64,000 nt of DNA from the NCBI RefSeq assembly GCF_963676285.1, contig NZ_OY781062.1, positions 186,001 through 250,000 of the forward strand, in the 5' to 3' direction. Under the pieces are notes generated by a model. It made no database searches and was not told where the DNA came from. It saw only the letters and a program-made list of their open reading frames with translations. Numbering within the stretch: position 1 is the first letter of the stretch; the number at the start of each line of letters is the position of its first letter. Position numbers and translations under genes: made by a program. Source of the DNA: an uncultured Sphaerochaeta sp. GTDB lineage: Bacteria; Spirochaetota; Spirochaetia; Sphaerochaetales; Sphaerochaetaceae. This document shows positions 53,272-62,165 of this stretch, piece after piece.

Positions 53272-55182
53272 ATGAAACTTTTAGAACAGACATGCATTGC
53301 AGGCATGAAACTACGAAACCGCACCTACATGGCACCGATGGGAACCCAGACGAACGCTGACGGTTCATTCTCCGACAGATCCATTCGTTACTATGAAGAG
53401 CGTGCCAAAGGTGGTTTTGCGCTCATCATCACTGGGGCAAACCAGGTGACCATGGAGTATGAGGCAAAGGCCTGTAATGTTCTGGGTACAGCAAAAGCGT
53501 TTGAGCAAATGAATTTCCTTGCTCGACGAATCCATAATCATGGTGCAAAACTTTGTATCCAGCTTACCCCAGGATTGGGAAGAATGCAGTTCACCACCGG
53601 TGATGTACGCCCATACTCTGCAAGTGAAGTCGATTCATTCTGGTTTCCTGAAGTGAAGTGCAAGGCTTTCAGCAAAGAAGATATCCAGTTCCTCGTCACT
53701 AAGATGGCAGAAGGCGCAGCAACAGCCAAGAACGCAGGTGCAGATGCAGTCGAGCTACATGGATATGGTGGGTACTTGATGGACCAGTTCCAGTCAACGC
53801 TCTGGAACAAGCGTACTGACGAATATGGTGGTAGCTTGGAAAACCGCATGCGTTTCTCAGTAGAGTGTGTGAAGGCGATTCGCCAGGCTGTAGGACCAAA
53901 TTTCCCGATTCTTTACAAGTTCACCCCGTACCACGGAGTGGAAGGGGGTAGGGAACTTGACGAAGGAACTGCAATGGCAAAGATACTTGAGGAAGCTGGT
54001 GTCGATGCACTCCATGTTGATGTTGGTTGTTATGAGGCTTGGTACAAGGCGATCAATACCGTTTATCAACCACCAATGGTACAGTTGCCAGTTGCCGCAG
54101 AGATCAAGAAGCATGTTACAGTCCCTGTACTGTCACAAGGTAAAATGCAGAATCCTGCAGATGCAGAAGCTGCCTTGCAGGATGGAAAGGCCGATATGAT
54201 CGGATTGGGACATATGGCTATCGCTGACCCATACTGGGTCCAGAAGGTCAAGAAGAATGAAACCTACGACATTACTCCCTGCATTGGCTGTAATGAGTGT
54301 CTCTTTGCTGGTTTTAGTGGAAAGATTCTGCATTGTGCTGTGAACCCGCTTGCTTTCGCTGAGGATTATTATCCTGTCGGTAAAGATGATTCCAGCAAGC
54401 GTATCCTGGTCATCGGTGGTGGCCCTGGTGGTATTATGGCTGCACTTACTGCAGAGCAGAGAGGCATGCAGGTAGAGCTGTGGGAGAAACGAAATGTGCT
54501 TGGTGGATTGTTGCTTGCAGCAGGTGGACCACGCTTCAAGAAGGACGTGAAGGACTACGTCGACTACTTGGTTGGAAAACTGCATCGTAGTAGTGTGAAG
54601 GTTTTACTAATGAAAGATGGAACTCCTGAAGAAGTACTTGCTGGTGGGTACGACAAGGTAATCTTTGCCACTGGAGCAACACCCGTTATGCCTCCGATTA
54701 AGGGAATTGACCAGGAATGGGTAACAGGGGCAAATGACCTTCTAACCAACAAGAAAACCTACGGAAAGCAGGTTGTGGTAGTTGGCGCTGGCTTGGTCGG
54801 ATGTGAGACCGCCTGTCACTGTGCAGAGAAGGCAGATTCTGTGACGATGATTGAGATGCTTCCTGAGATTCTTGCAACCACAAGACATTGCAAGAACAAT
54901 GACCAGGCTCTCCGTCAGTTGATCGAGGACTGCAAGGTGAAGAGTGTAACTTCTGCAAAGGTTCTCTCATTTGAAGATGGCAAGGTCATCTATGAGAAGG
55001 ATGGTAAGAAACATACACTTGAAGCGGATACAGTCGCAATTGCTGCTGGATATAAAGCAAATACTGAGTTGTATGATGCACTTTCTGATAAGGTCGACTG
55101 TGCCTTGGTAGGGGATGCTGAGAATCCAGATAATATTCTCTCTGCAGTGCATCATGGATTCCATGCAGTTCGCTGTATCTAA
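53272..55182 (+). CDS. NADH:flavin oxidoreductase, 2,4-dienoyl-CoA-reductase (FadH)-like
   Basis: A 636-residue iron-sulfur flavoenzyme. The N-terminal TIM barrel of the old yellow enzyme family carries MKLRNRTYMAPMGT, KLCIQLTPGLGR, AVELHGYGGYLMDQF, STLWNKRTDEYGGSLENRMRF. A 4Fe-4S cluster is suggested by CIGCNECLFAGFSGKILHCAVNP. The C-terminal part has FAD and NAD(P) sites (ILVIGGGPGGIMAALTAEQRGMQVELWEK, VVVVGAGLVGCETACHCAEKA). It reduces activated C=C bonds, for example enoates. ATG 53272 follows AGGAG. The TetR gene next to it is the likely regulator. Confidence 0.92.
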   Translation: MKLLEQTCIAGMKLRNRTYMAPMGTQTNADGSFSDRSIRYYEERAKGGFALIITGANQVTMEYEAKACNVLGTAKAFEQMNFLARRIHNHGAKLCIQLTPGLGRMQFTTGDVRPYSASEVDSFWFPEVKCKAFSKEDIQFLVTKMAEGAATAKNAGADAVELHGYGGYLMDQFQSTLWNKRTDEYGGSLENRMRFSVECVKAIRQAVGPNFPILYKFTPYHGVEGGRELDEGTAMAKILEEAGVDALHVDVGCYEAWYKAINTVYQPPMVQLPVAAEIKKHVTVPVLSQGKMQNPADAEAALQDGKADMIGLGHMAIADPYWVQKVKKNETYDITPCIGCNECLFAGFSGKILHCAVNPLAFAEDYYPVGKDDSSKRILVIGGGPGGIMAALTAEQRGMQVELWEKRNVLGGLLLAAGGPRFKKDVKDYVDYLVGKLHRSSVKVLLMKDGTPEEVLAGGYDKVIFATGATPVMPPIKGIDQEWVTGANDLLTNKKTYGKQVVVVGAGLVGCETACHCAEKADSVTMIEMLPEILATTRHCKNNDQALRQLIEDCKVKSVTSAKVLSFEDGKVIYEKDGKKHTLEADTVAIAAGYKANTELYDALSDKVDCALVGDAENPDNILSAVHHGFHAVRCI

Positions 55183-55211
55183 TTCATTCATACACATATT
55201 TCTCTACAATA

Positions 55212-55233
55212 GGGGGTGCTTTGCAGCACCTCC
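55212..55233 (+). terminator. Terminator of the OYE/FadH-like gene
   Basis: GGGGGTGCT-TTGC-AGCACCTCC forms a 9-bp stem (one G-T pair), 30 bp after the stop, followed by TCTTGTATT. The T-run is weak. Confidence 0.65.
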
Positions 55234-55313
55234 TCTTGTATTGAAGTAGGTAATTAGCACAAAAATATAGCGTTAGGAACAGAAAGATTCTTCATTCAAG
55301 AAAAAAATAACGA

Positions 55314-55358
55314 TTGCTAGTATGAATACTTGACACTAGCAACTATTCATATTATTTT
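55314..55358 (+). promoter_or_regulatory. Promoter of the CoA-disulfide reductase with inverted repeat over the -35
   Basis: TTGCTAGT (55314-55321) and ACTAGCAA (55335-55342) form an 8-bp inverted repeat. The -35 TTGACA (55330-55335) lies inside it, and 17 nt later is TATTTT as a possible -10. A second pair, TATGAATA/TATTCATA, interleaves with the first. Binding here would block polymerase. The regulator is not identified; the nearby TetR protein has a different-looking site. Confidence 0.55.
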
Positions 55359-55387
55359 TTCACCGTTCGTTACACGAGGAGTTACTA

Positions 55388-57388
55388 ATGAAGAATGTAT
55401 TGATCATAGGCGGTGTTGCAGCTGGAGCAACGGCAGCAGCAAGAGTACGAAGACTTGATAATGATGTGAATATCACCCTCTTGGAGGCTGGAGCAGATGT
55501 TTCGTTTGCAAACTGTGGCCTTCCTTACTACCTTGGACGGGATATTGAATACCGTTCTTCCTTGATTCTTGCAAGTGAAGAGACGTTTCATGAGCAGTAT
55601 CGCGTCAAGGTACATACCCATACAGAGGCGCTTGCTATTGACCGTGAAAAGAAGCAGGTCAAAGCACTAAACAACGTTACTGGTGAGGAGCATGTGTTCC
55701 CATACGACTCCCTGATTCTAGCTCAAGGGGGGAAGCCGGTCGTACCACCTCTTCCTGGTGTCAATAAGGAACATGTGTTCCAACTCTGGACCCTTGCAGA
55801 TATGGACAGGATCGACCACTACATCAGCGAGAAAGATCCTAAGAAAGCAGTGGTAGTCGGCGGTGGTTTCATAGGCCTGGAGATGGTTGAGGCACTCACC
55901 AAGCGTGGGATTGCTGTAACACTGGTTGAGATGGCACCCCAGGTTATGCCCAACCTGGAAGGGGAATTTGCAGGGTTTATCACGAAGGAACTACTGGACT
56001 ATGGTGTGAAGCTCAAACTTGGTAAATCTGTAGAGGCTATTGAAGACAAAAAGGTGCTTATCAATGACGGTACCTCCATCGATACTGATTTCGTCCTGCT
56101 TTCAGTAGGTGTTCGTCCTACATTGCAACTTGCAAAGGATGCAGGTCTTGAGATGGGTTCCTCTGGTGGCCTCAAGGTCAACGAGCATATGTGCACCAGC
56201 GATCCTTCCATCTTTGCTGCTGGGGATATGGTGGAAATTTCCCACAATATCCTTGGGAAAAATGTGAGGATGCCACTGGCAGGACCTGCAAACAGACAGG
56301 GAAGAATTGTTGGAGAGAATGCTCTTGGAGGGAACCGTACCTATAAAGGTGTTTCCGGTAGCTCGATCGTTAAAGTATTTGAGGCTATTGCTGGTTCTAC
56401 AGGTATGAGTCTAAAGGCAGGTAGGGATGCAGGTCTCAGCGTTGATGCTGTGGTCGTACACAAGGCAAGCCATACTGCTTATTACTCAGGTTCAGAGAAA
56501 GTGAGTCTGATGCTTGTTTTCGATAAAAAGACCAAGAAAGTACTTGGAGCTCAGGTCGCTGGACGGGTAGGGATAGATAAGAGAATTGATGTTATCGCAA
56601 CTGCAATTGCAGGTGGCCTGACACTTGACGATCTGGCTGAACTCGACTTGGCATATGCTCCTCCGTTCAACTCACCGAATGGACCAGTCAATATGGCAGC
56701 TTTTACCGCAATCAACCATACCAGTGGATTCAGCCCCTCTGTTTTGGCACAGGATTTCGAGCACTTCGTCATGGAACAGCAACCTATTGCAATCGACCTT
56801 CGTGATCCGATCAGCTATGGGAAGGCCAATCTACGCGGTACCAATAATTTGAGTCAGGATATGATCAGGGAGAATCTGGACAAGATTCCCAAGGAGAATC
56901 CGATTATCCTTATCAGTGATGATGGGCAGAAGGGTCATGTGGTACTTAGAATGCTCAAGGGTGCAGGCTTCAGCCGTGTATTTAACTTGAGTGGTGGCTA
57001 TATCAGTCTAGAGCGATATGCCCGAGCCATTGGTTTCCAGTATCTACAGGTCGGAAAGTATCCAATTTTGAAAAAATCAGTAGAGGATTCCAAGGAGACC
57101 AAGAAAGAGGAAGCTGATGAATCTGAAGTGCTTGCTTCTGAAGGACCAATCATTCTGGATGTTCGTACTCCGATGGAATTTGAGATGGGCGCATACCCAG
57201 GAGCAATCAATGTTGGACTCGATTCCCTACAGGAGTGGGCTGAAGGAATAGAAGATAAAGATCGAGAGATCATCATCTATTGTGCTTCAGGAGCCCGATC
57301 CAGCTATGGCATGCGTATCCTGAACCAGATGGGATTCACCAACGTGGAAAATGGTGGTGGTCTGCATAATATGATGGCCAGAGGTTAA
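55388..57388 (+). CDS. CoA-disulfide reductase/polysulfide reductase with two rhodanese domains
   Basis: A 666-residue flavoprotein. Residues ~1-445 are a CoADR/NADH oxidase-type module: VLIIGGVAAGATAAARVRRL, the single redox Cys in ADVSFANCGLPYYLG, the NAD site AVVVGGGFIGLEMVEALTKRG and IFAAGDMVEI. Residues ~455-555 are a rhodanese fold whose loop reads ILISDDGQKGHV, lacking the Cys. Residues ~570-666 are a second rhodanese with an active loop YCASGARSS. Related CoADR-rhodanese enzymes (for example Npsr) reduce CoA-polysulfides with NADH. An active plus a dead rhodanese is a less usual layout. The last 63 nt are duplicated at 59199-59261. Confidence 0.9.
   Translation: MKNVLIIGGVAAGATAAARVRRLDNDVNITLLEAGADVSFANCGLPYYLGRDIEYRSSLILASEETFHEQYRVKVHTHTEALAIDREKKQVKALNNVTGEEHVFPYDSLILAQGGKPVVPPLPGVNKEHVFQLWTLADMDRIDHYISEKDPKKAVVVGGGFIGLEMVEALTKRGIAVTLVEMAPQVMPNLEGEFAGFITKELLDYGVKLKLGKSVEAIEDKKVLINDGTSIDTDFVLLSVGVRPTLQLAKDAGLEMGSSGGLKVNEHMCTSDPSIFAAGDMVEISHNILGKNVRMPLAGPANRQGRIVGENALGGNRTYKGVSGSSIVKVFEAIAGSTGMSLKAGRDAGLSVDAVVVHKASHTAYYSGSEKVSLMLVFDKKTKKVLGAQVAGRVGIDKRIDVIATAIAGGLTLDDLAELDLAYAPPFNSPNGPVNMAAFTAINHTSGFSPSVLAQDFEHFVMEQQPIAIDLRDPISYGKANLRGTNNLSQDMIRENLDKIPKENPIILISDDGQKGHVVLRMLKGAGFSRVFNLSGGYISLERYARAIGFQYLQVGKYPILKKSVEDSKETKKEEADESEVLASEGPIILDVRTPMEFEMGAYPGAINVGLDSLQEWAEGIEDKDREIIIYCASGARSSYGMRILNQMGFTNVENGGGLHNMMARG
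57326..57388 (+). repeat. Copy 1 of the duplicated 3' end of the CoADR gene
   Basis: These 63 nt encode the final 20 residues and stop of the functional gene. The same 63-nt segment recurs at 59199-59261 with three differences, each at a synonymous third position (AAC/AAT, GCC/GCT, GGT/GGC). Confidence 0.9.
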
Positions 57389-57415
57389 TACATTCTCCCC
57401 GTACCATTCAAAAAG

Positions 57416-57453
57416 CAAGGAAGTTACCAAATAGTGTGAAGGTAACTTCCTTG
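57416..57453 (+). terminator. Terminator after the CoADR gene
   Basis: CAAGGAAGTTACC (57416-57428) and GGTAACTTCCTTG (57441-57453) form a perfect 13-bp stem with a 12-nt loop. TATATAT follows rather than a T-run. It differs completely from the terminator behind the second copy of the gene end (59282-59311). Confidence 0.8.
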
Positions 57454-57578
57454 TATATATATGATTGTTGTGAATTGCTTAGTATTGGCTACCTCTAGAC
57501 CGACATGCATATGGAAAGTCTAAACTAACGTTGAGTGTAATTGTCTAAATCCTAGAGAATCAACAGAACTTCACTATC

Positions 57579-59018
57579 TTAAGGTACATTAACAGGATTG
57601 GTTAAATGCGTTCCATTCAACATTGATTCATATTCAACAAGAGTAATAGGACGCTCTTCAAGTAGTTCAATCTTTAGATACATTCCCGTGCTAGTTCTTT
57701 GTAGGAAGATTTCATGTTCTAGGTTTTCATAATCCCCATATATTGTTGAACTAGAATTGTTCCTCATTCTCATTGTTTGTGCTCCATCACTGTAAACGAT
57801 AATATTGTCAAAGGCAGGAGTGGTATCCCATCGGGATGCATAGTTCTCATCAGCAAGAAATCTAATCCTATGCAGTGATTCATAAGAGAATTCAGGGATG
57901 GAATCACCATCAGGATCAAAAGTCTGAAAGGTATCCATCACACTGGTATCATAGGGTATATATTGTTCCAAGGAGTTTGGGATTTGTTCCTCGGGGAGAC
58001 TGTTGAGTGTGAGTGTATGTATCGTCTCGTCAAATGTTTCATCATCAGAAAGTACATACCGTAGGGTGAGGAAGGAGAGTGCATGCATGGTTGTTTGACT
58101 GAATGTATAGGAAACATCCGAGTAGTGTGTTTCAGGACGTTCAAAATCAATATAATTATACAGAGGAAGAAATAAACGGGTACTCAATAGCGCTCTGTTG
58201 TTGATGGCCTTTTCGGTTGTAGAAGAAAGATAATGAAAATGTGGCATTCTAATGGTAACAGTACCATCTTCCATCGTCAGAGAACCAGAAAGGTTTTCAG
58301 ATTTCAGTGTAGTAGATGACACGTGATAATCATCTTCATCATCTGGATCGTCTTCTGCCTCTTTTACATAATATATTGTCTGCATTTCCAACGGTCCCTG
58401 ATTCAAATCAACATTGAAAGAAAGCGGGATGGTGATCGTTTGTTCTTGCAATGGGATATTTTCCCAAGTACGGATAATTTTCCTGATCTCTCCGGCTTCA
58501 GGATTCAAATCATAGGGTATCGTACCAAATCGATAGGTATTATCATCGTCATCAGTTGTATACCACGATTGGATATTAAAGTTCATTGACTCGAATTCAC
58601 GATTTCGTGTGCCATCTGGTTGTTCAATATAAAAGCTTAAATTGGTACGTGATTGGAAAAAAGCATCAGGAATAAATACCCACGTCCTGAAATTGGAAGC
58701 ATCTATATAATTTGTGTTTGTCTTGGATAATTGAAATGAGTACTCAGATTGTGCATAGATATGGACTGTAAGATATTCGATGTCATTTGGTGTGATAGCA
58801 TTTATGGTATAGAGGTTGAATAGATACCACGTACCAGGTACTTCCATAGATGAAAAATCGGGTTCTTCATCCTGTATAACCCAGTTTTGGAAAAGAATAG
58901 TGTTAGTTCCTTCTGTTTGAATAGAATTGTCAGAGATGGAAGAATCACAACTAACCATTAGGATGCAGAAACTTAGAAGTGCTACACAGGACATACGAAA
59001 GAAAAGAGAATGCTTCAT
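57579..59018 (-). CDS. Large lipoprotein of unknown function
   Basis: A 479-residue lipoprotein: signal SCVALLSFCILMVSC with lipobox Cys followed by DSS. The mature part is Ser/Thr/Asp rich with beta-type segments (GTWYLFNLYTINAI..., VHIYAQSEYSFQLSKTNTNYID, TFDPDGDSIPEFSYESLHRIRF). No family is recognised. It is convergent with the CoADR gene and sits alone between two copies of that gene's 3' end, so it appears to be the cargo of an insertion. Confidence 0.6.
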   Translation of the reverse strand: MKHSLFFRMSCVALLSFCILMVSCDSSISDNSIQTEGTNTILFQNWVIQDEEPDFSSMEVPGTWYLFNLYTINAITPNDIEYLTVHIYAQSEYSFQLSKTNTNYIDASNFRTWVFIPDAFFQSRTNLSFYIEQPDGTRNREFESMNFNIQSWYTTDDDDNTYRFGTIPYDLNPEAGEIRKIIRTWENIPLQEQTITIPLSFNVDLNQGPLEMQTIYYVKEAEDDPDDEDDYHVSSTTLKSENLSGSLTMEDGTVTIRMPHFHYLSSTTEKAINNRALLSTRLFLPLYNYIDFERPETHYSDVSYTFSQTTMHALSFLTLRYVLSDDETFDETIHTLTLNSLPEEQIPNSLEQYIPYDTSVMDTFQTFDPDGDSIPEFSYESLHRIRFLADENYASRWDTTPAFDNIIVYSDGAQTMRMRNNSSSTIYGDYENLEHEIFLQRTSTGMYLKIELLEERPITLVEYESMLNGTHLTNPVNVP

Positions 59019-59198
59019 AACCTTTTGTCCTTGTATGCAATAAATAAGATATATTAAAACAAACTGTTTCGTCTAAATTAAATTACTTTATATTTAGTTG
59101 TCAATCTAAGTTTCGACCCTTTATGAATTAAAGTGACAAATTCGTTGTATATTTTTTGGTAAAGATATTTTATTGGGTAAATGTGTTCTGATTTCCAG

Positions 59199-59261
59199 CA
59201 GATGGGATTCACCAATGTGGAAAATGGTGGTGGTCTGCATAATATGATGGCTAGAGGCTAA
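59199..59261 (+). pseudogene. Copy 2 of the CoADR 3' end (isolated gene remnant)
   Basis: It encodes the same 20 C-terminal residues as 57326-57388 (QMGFTNVENGGG...MMARG, stop) without any upstream gene. The match begins abruptly at 59199. A T-rich terminator follows at 59282-59311, so this looks like the original gene end left behind when new DNA arrived. Confidence 0.85.
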
Positions 59262-59281
59262 TCATTCTGTTTGTAAACAAG

Positions 59282-59311
59282 CCGGGTTTTCTGATTAACA
59301 GGAAGACCCGG
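59282..59311 (+). terminator. Strong terminator behind the orphan CoADR 3' end
   Basis: CCGGGTTTTCTG and CAGGAAGACCCGG pair with one bulged A around ATTAA, followed by GTTTTTCTTTCT. No complete gene precedes it on this strand; it follows only the orphan gene end. Confidence 0.8.
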
Positions 59312-59337
59312 GTTTTTCTTTCTATACCAAGTCTACT

Positions 59338-60621
59338 ATGTATGGTATATTGCCTTCCATGAAAACCATGAGAAATATACTAATCCTGAGCATCACTCTT
59401 TTGCTTGGTCTGCTTTCTTCTTGTGCTTCGACACAATTATCCAGTGATATTGATATGGCTGACCCCAGAAGAGAGGACCTACAGGTCCTTATGACTACCC
59501 TTGAAAATAATCATCCAGATATATATAGCGTTACCAAGGAAAATGACTTTAAGGCATTGTATGAGGATGTTCTGGTTTCTGCTCCCCAAATGCAAGACAT
59601 TGATTTCTATTTCACTGTACGTGAATTGATTGCACAGATTGGTGACTCTCACACCATGGTAGGCTTTCCTCAGGAATTGGCTGCAGGCTTGCATGCTCTC
59701 CCTATTCAGATTGCATATATCAACAATGCATGGCGTCTGATCGTAGTCGAGAAGAGCAAGGAGCCAATGCTTGGTTCTGAGGTGCTCAGCCTTAATGGGG
59801 TTCCAATACACCAGATTTTAAAGAAGGCGGAACGTCTGGTTGGTTATGATAATCAGGTATGGTTCAATCAAAGTATTTCCCAGCTTCTCAACATTGCAGA
59901 GTTCTACTCATATCTGGGAATAGCTGAGAATCCTAGTGATCCAATTACGCTTACCATCGATCATCGCACCTGTCAGAATGTTTCTTCATCTTCAATCACA
60001 CCAATTCCCATTACTGAGTTTTATCAGAATGAGTACGTTACTCTGTATGACAATCCTTCCCGTACGGGTAGTGCACGTGTCTACTATCGAACAGAGTTTC
60101 TTGACACACAAGAAGAGATTCTCTTCATCCAATACAATGTCTGTGCTTCAGATCCCGCATATCCGATAAAGGATTTCATTGAGGACTCCCTTGATTTGGT
60201 CTCCTCCAAGACGCCCTCCCAAGTTATTTTCGACCTCAGATTTAATGGGGGAGGCGATTCCAGCTTGGCAGAACCCTTGATCGATGGATTAGCAACGCTG
60301 CAGAAAATACAGGAATTTTCACTGGACGTATTGATAGGGGAGCGTACATTCTCTTCAGCATTGATGAATGCAGTACAACTCAAGCAGCGATCAAACGCAA
60401 CACTTGTGGGAACTCCCACGGGAGGGAGCGTGAATCACTTTGGGGAAGTGAAGACCTTCACCCTTCCCAATAGCGGGATTCCCCTGCAGTACTCGACAAA
60501 GTTCTTTGTTATGGACAAGTCACACCAGGGTGGTTCCCTGCAACCAGACGTATTGGTTTTTGCCACTGTTGAGGATTTGCTCTCGGGAGTTGATACTGTA
60601 GTTCAAACACGTATTAAATGA
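59338..60621 (+). CDS. S41-like peptidase lipoprotein
   Basis: A 427-residue lipoprotein (LLGLLSSC lipobox near residue 29). The pattern of the C-terminal-processing-peptidase family is present: YFTVRELIAQIGDSHTMVGF, a PDZ-like segment (PMLGSEVLSLNGVPIHQIL), VIFDLRFNGGGDS, and GERTFSSALMNA, where the first Ser of SSA is the candidate nucleophile; GTPTGGSVNHFGEV follows. It is probably active at the cell envelope. The Shine-Dalgarno is poor and the start may be at the second or third Met (59359 or 59368). Confidence 0.82.
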   Translation: MYGILPSMKTMRNILILSITLLLGLLSSCASTQLSSDIDMADPRREDLQVLMTTLENNHPDIYSVTKENDFKALYEDVLVSAPQMQDIDFYFTVRELIAQIGDSHTMVGFPQELAAGLHALPIQIAYINNAWRLIVVEKSKEPMLGSEVLSLNGVPIHQILKKAERLVGYDNQVWFNQSISQLLNIAEFYSYLGIAENPSDPITLTIDHRTCQNVSSSSITPIPITEFYQNEYVTLYDNPSRTGSARVYYRTEFLDTQEEILFIQYNVCASDPAYPIKDFIEDSLDLVSSKTPSQVIFDLRFNGGGDSSLAEPLIDGLATLQKIQEFSLDVLIGERTFSSALMNAVQLKQRSNATLVGTPTGGSVNHFGEVKTFTLPNSGIPLQYSTKFFVMDKSHQGGSLQPDVLVFATVEDLLSGVDTVVQTRIK

Positions 60622-60626
60622 TCCGG

Positions 60627-60657
60627 AAAGAGCATAGAAGTGTAGAAAATGCTCTTT
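60627..60657 (+). terminator. Terminator of the S41-like peptidase gene
   Basis: AAAGAGCAT pairs with ATGCTCTTT (9 bp) across a 13-nt loop and runs into TTC; the T residues overlap the stem end. It lies 5 bp after the stop. Confidence 0.75.
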
Positions 60658-60731
60658 TTCTGGTCGTCTACGAACATATACTGAGAAGGTTTTTCCTAAA
60701 TTCAGACAATCTTCCGATAGGATACACAGTC

Positions 60732-60777
60732 TAATGCTCCTTACACTGCTGATGAAAATCAACAACGAGGAGCATTA
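60732..60777 (+). promoter_or_regulatory. Ribosome-site-masking hairpin before the 60780 gene
   Basis: TAATGCTCCT (60732-60741) is perfectly complementary to AGGAGCATTA (60768-60777), with a 26-nt loop. The right arm contains the Shine-Dalgarno AGGAG (60768-60772) and ends 2 nt before the ATG. In RNA the 10-bp stem would hide the ribosome site. As DNA, it could alternatively be an operator. Confidence 0.65.
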
Positions 60778-60779
60778 TT

Positions 60780-61862
60780 ATGCAAAAAAGAACAAAACGA
60801 ATTATTCCTATCGCAATTATTCTTATCACGTTTCTTCTTGTTATTTCATCCTGTACTCATACAGCAACCATACGTGATCAAGCAGGCAATAGGCTGGAGT
60901 TGGAAGTAGATAGCAGGGAACGTGTATCGATCAATGGTACTAAACAGGCCATTTATCTGGCAGGAGTGAAGAGAGACAATCCCATCCTTCTCTGGCTTGA
61001 TGGAGGACCTGGCGGATCAGAGGTGGGTTGGGTTAGAACCTATCTGGGAGATTTACATAAAGACTTCACTATTGTCTGCTGGGACCAACGTGGAGTTGCC
61101 GCAAGCTATGCAGCGGCGAAGAAGGGTATGGAGGTTGAACATTATGTTGAAGATGTCATTGCACTCAGTGAGCTCTTGGCAGAACGATTCGATCAAGAGA
61201 AGATCTATTTACTCGGGCACTCATGGGGCGGCTTCCTGGGGTCCCTTGCAGCTGTAGAGCGACCTGATTTATTCCATGCTTTCATTGCTGCCTCCCCACA
61301 TATCAACTCGACTGAGAACGATACGATCGGATATAAGATGATACTTGAAGGTGCAAAACAACGAGGAGATTCGAAAACAATCAAAATACTTGAGGAAATT
61401 GGATTACCTCCTTACGAAAAGATTGATAAAGAGGGCAACCTCGTAGGCGATGGTGATGCCTATTATGCATTGCTCTCACGTCTATACTCCTACAGTCCCA
61501 GTGCCCCAAGTGATCAGGGTTTTCGTTCAGAGAAGATGTTCCTTGCACCTGAACACTCAATTTTCTCTAAAATCAATCTGGTCAGAGGGGTGATTCGAGG
61601 AACCAAGACAATCTATCCAAAGATTCGGCATCGTAGTCTCGAAGAGGAAGCCAATCGATTCAGAATACCGCTATTTGTCATCAATGCCGCATACGATATG
61701 ACGTGTGTTTCTAGCATAACAGAGCGCTGGTATGAAGGTGTAAAAGCACCTGAGAAAGAGATGCTTTGGTTGGAACACTCTGGCCATAATGGAATATACA
61801 CAGAGAGTGAAGCGTTCACGCAATTCATGAAGGAGTCTGTGCTACAGGTACTACCTGAATAA
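60780..61862 (+). CDS. Alpha/beta-hydrolase lipoprotein, proline-iminopeptidase-like
   Basis: A 360-residue lipoprotein (IAIILITFLLVISSC lipobox). ILLWLDGGPGGSEVGW and VCWDQRGVAASYAA are the prolyl-aminopeptidase oxyanion region; YLLGHSWGGFLGSL holds the Ser nucleophile; FVINAAYDMTC and WLEHSGHNGIY hold the acid and His. It likely removes N-terminal residues or hydrolyses small amides in the periplasm. Its ribosome site lies in a hairpin. A CTCCTT-like leader precedes it. Confidence 0.87.
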   Translation: MQKRTKRIIPIAIILITFLLVISSCTHTATIRDQAGNRLELEVDSRERVSINGTKQAIYLAGVKRDNPILLWLDGGPGGSEVGWVRTYLGDLHKDFTIVCWDQRGVAASYAAAKKGMEVEHYVEDVIALSELLAERFDQEKIYLLGHSWGGFLGSLAAVERPDLFHAFIAASPHINSTENDTIGYKMILEGAKQRGDSKTIKILEEIGLPPYEKIDKEGNLVGDGDAYYALLSRLYSYSPSAPSDQGFRSEKMFLAPEHSIFSKINLVRGVIRGTKTIYPKIRHRSLEEEANRFRIPLFVINAAYDMTCVSSITERWYEGVKAPEKEMLWLEHSGHNGIYTESEAFTQFMKESVLQVLPE

Positions 61863-61898
61863 ATCGGGACCATTGTATTTCATATTCTCAAGGTGAAT

Positions 61899-61924
61899 GA
61901 TGACCGGAAATCACTCCGGTCATC
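61899..61924 (-). terminator. Terminator behind the orphan 3' end (copy A)
   Basis: GATGACCGGA-N6-TCCGGTCATC, a perfect 10-bp stem. The same stem with a different 6-nt loop is at 63260-63285, at the same distance from the stop codon. It may also terminate the plus-strand hydrolase ending at 61862. Confidence 0.75.
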
Positions 61925-61943
61925 ATCTATGGATCATGGTTAT

Positions 61944-62165
61944 TTAATCAGCGAGGAGAATAAGGGCATCATGGGCCTTTATCGTGACATCCCCACTAAC
62001 CATCTGGCCATTGTTGGTAACAGTATCCAATCTGCCTTTGATAATAGTAAAATTTGAAACTTATATCACACTCTGTTTTACAATATTGAATGTTTCGGTA
62101 AGTAACTGCATTGGTATAGCAGTATTATTGAAATGAACAGCTCTGATAGGCTCATTGTAACCCAT
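61944..62165 (-). pseudogene. Orphan 3' end of the 63305 gene (copy A)
   Basis: On the minus strand, 62042-61944 encodes exactly the last 32 residues and stop of the gene ending at 63305 (IKGRLDTVTNNG...LILLAD). Six differences are all synonymous third-position changes. Upstream the similarity fades (VSNFTI versus RTNLRH) and TAA at 62061-62063 interrupts the frame. A 34-codon open stretch starting at ATG 62165 (MGYNEPIRAVHF) precedes that TAA in the same frame and may be more of the same decayed gene. Confidence 0.82.

Noticed and set aside
62061..62063. In-frame stop before the orphan gene end as a possible recoded codon
   Set aside because: It is TAA, not TGA, no hairpin follows, and similarity upstream is too weak to claim a continuous gene.
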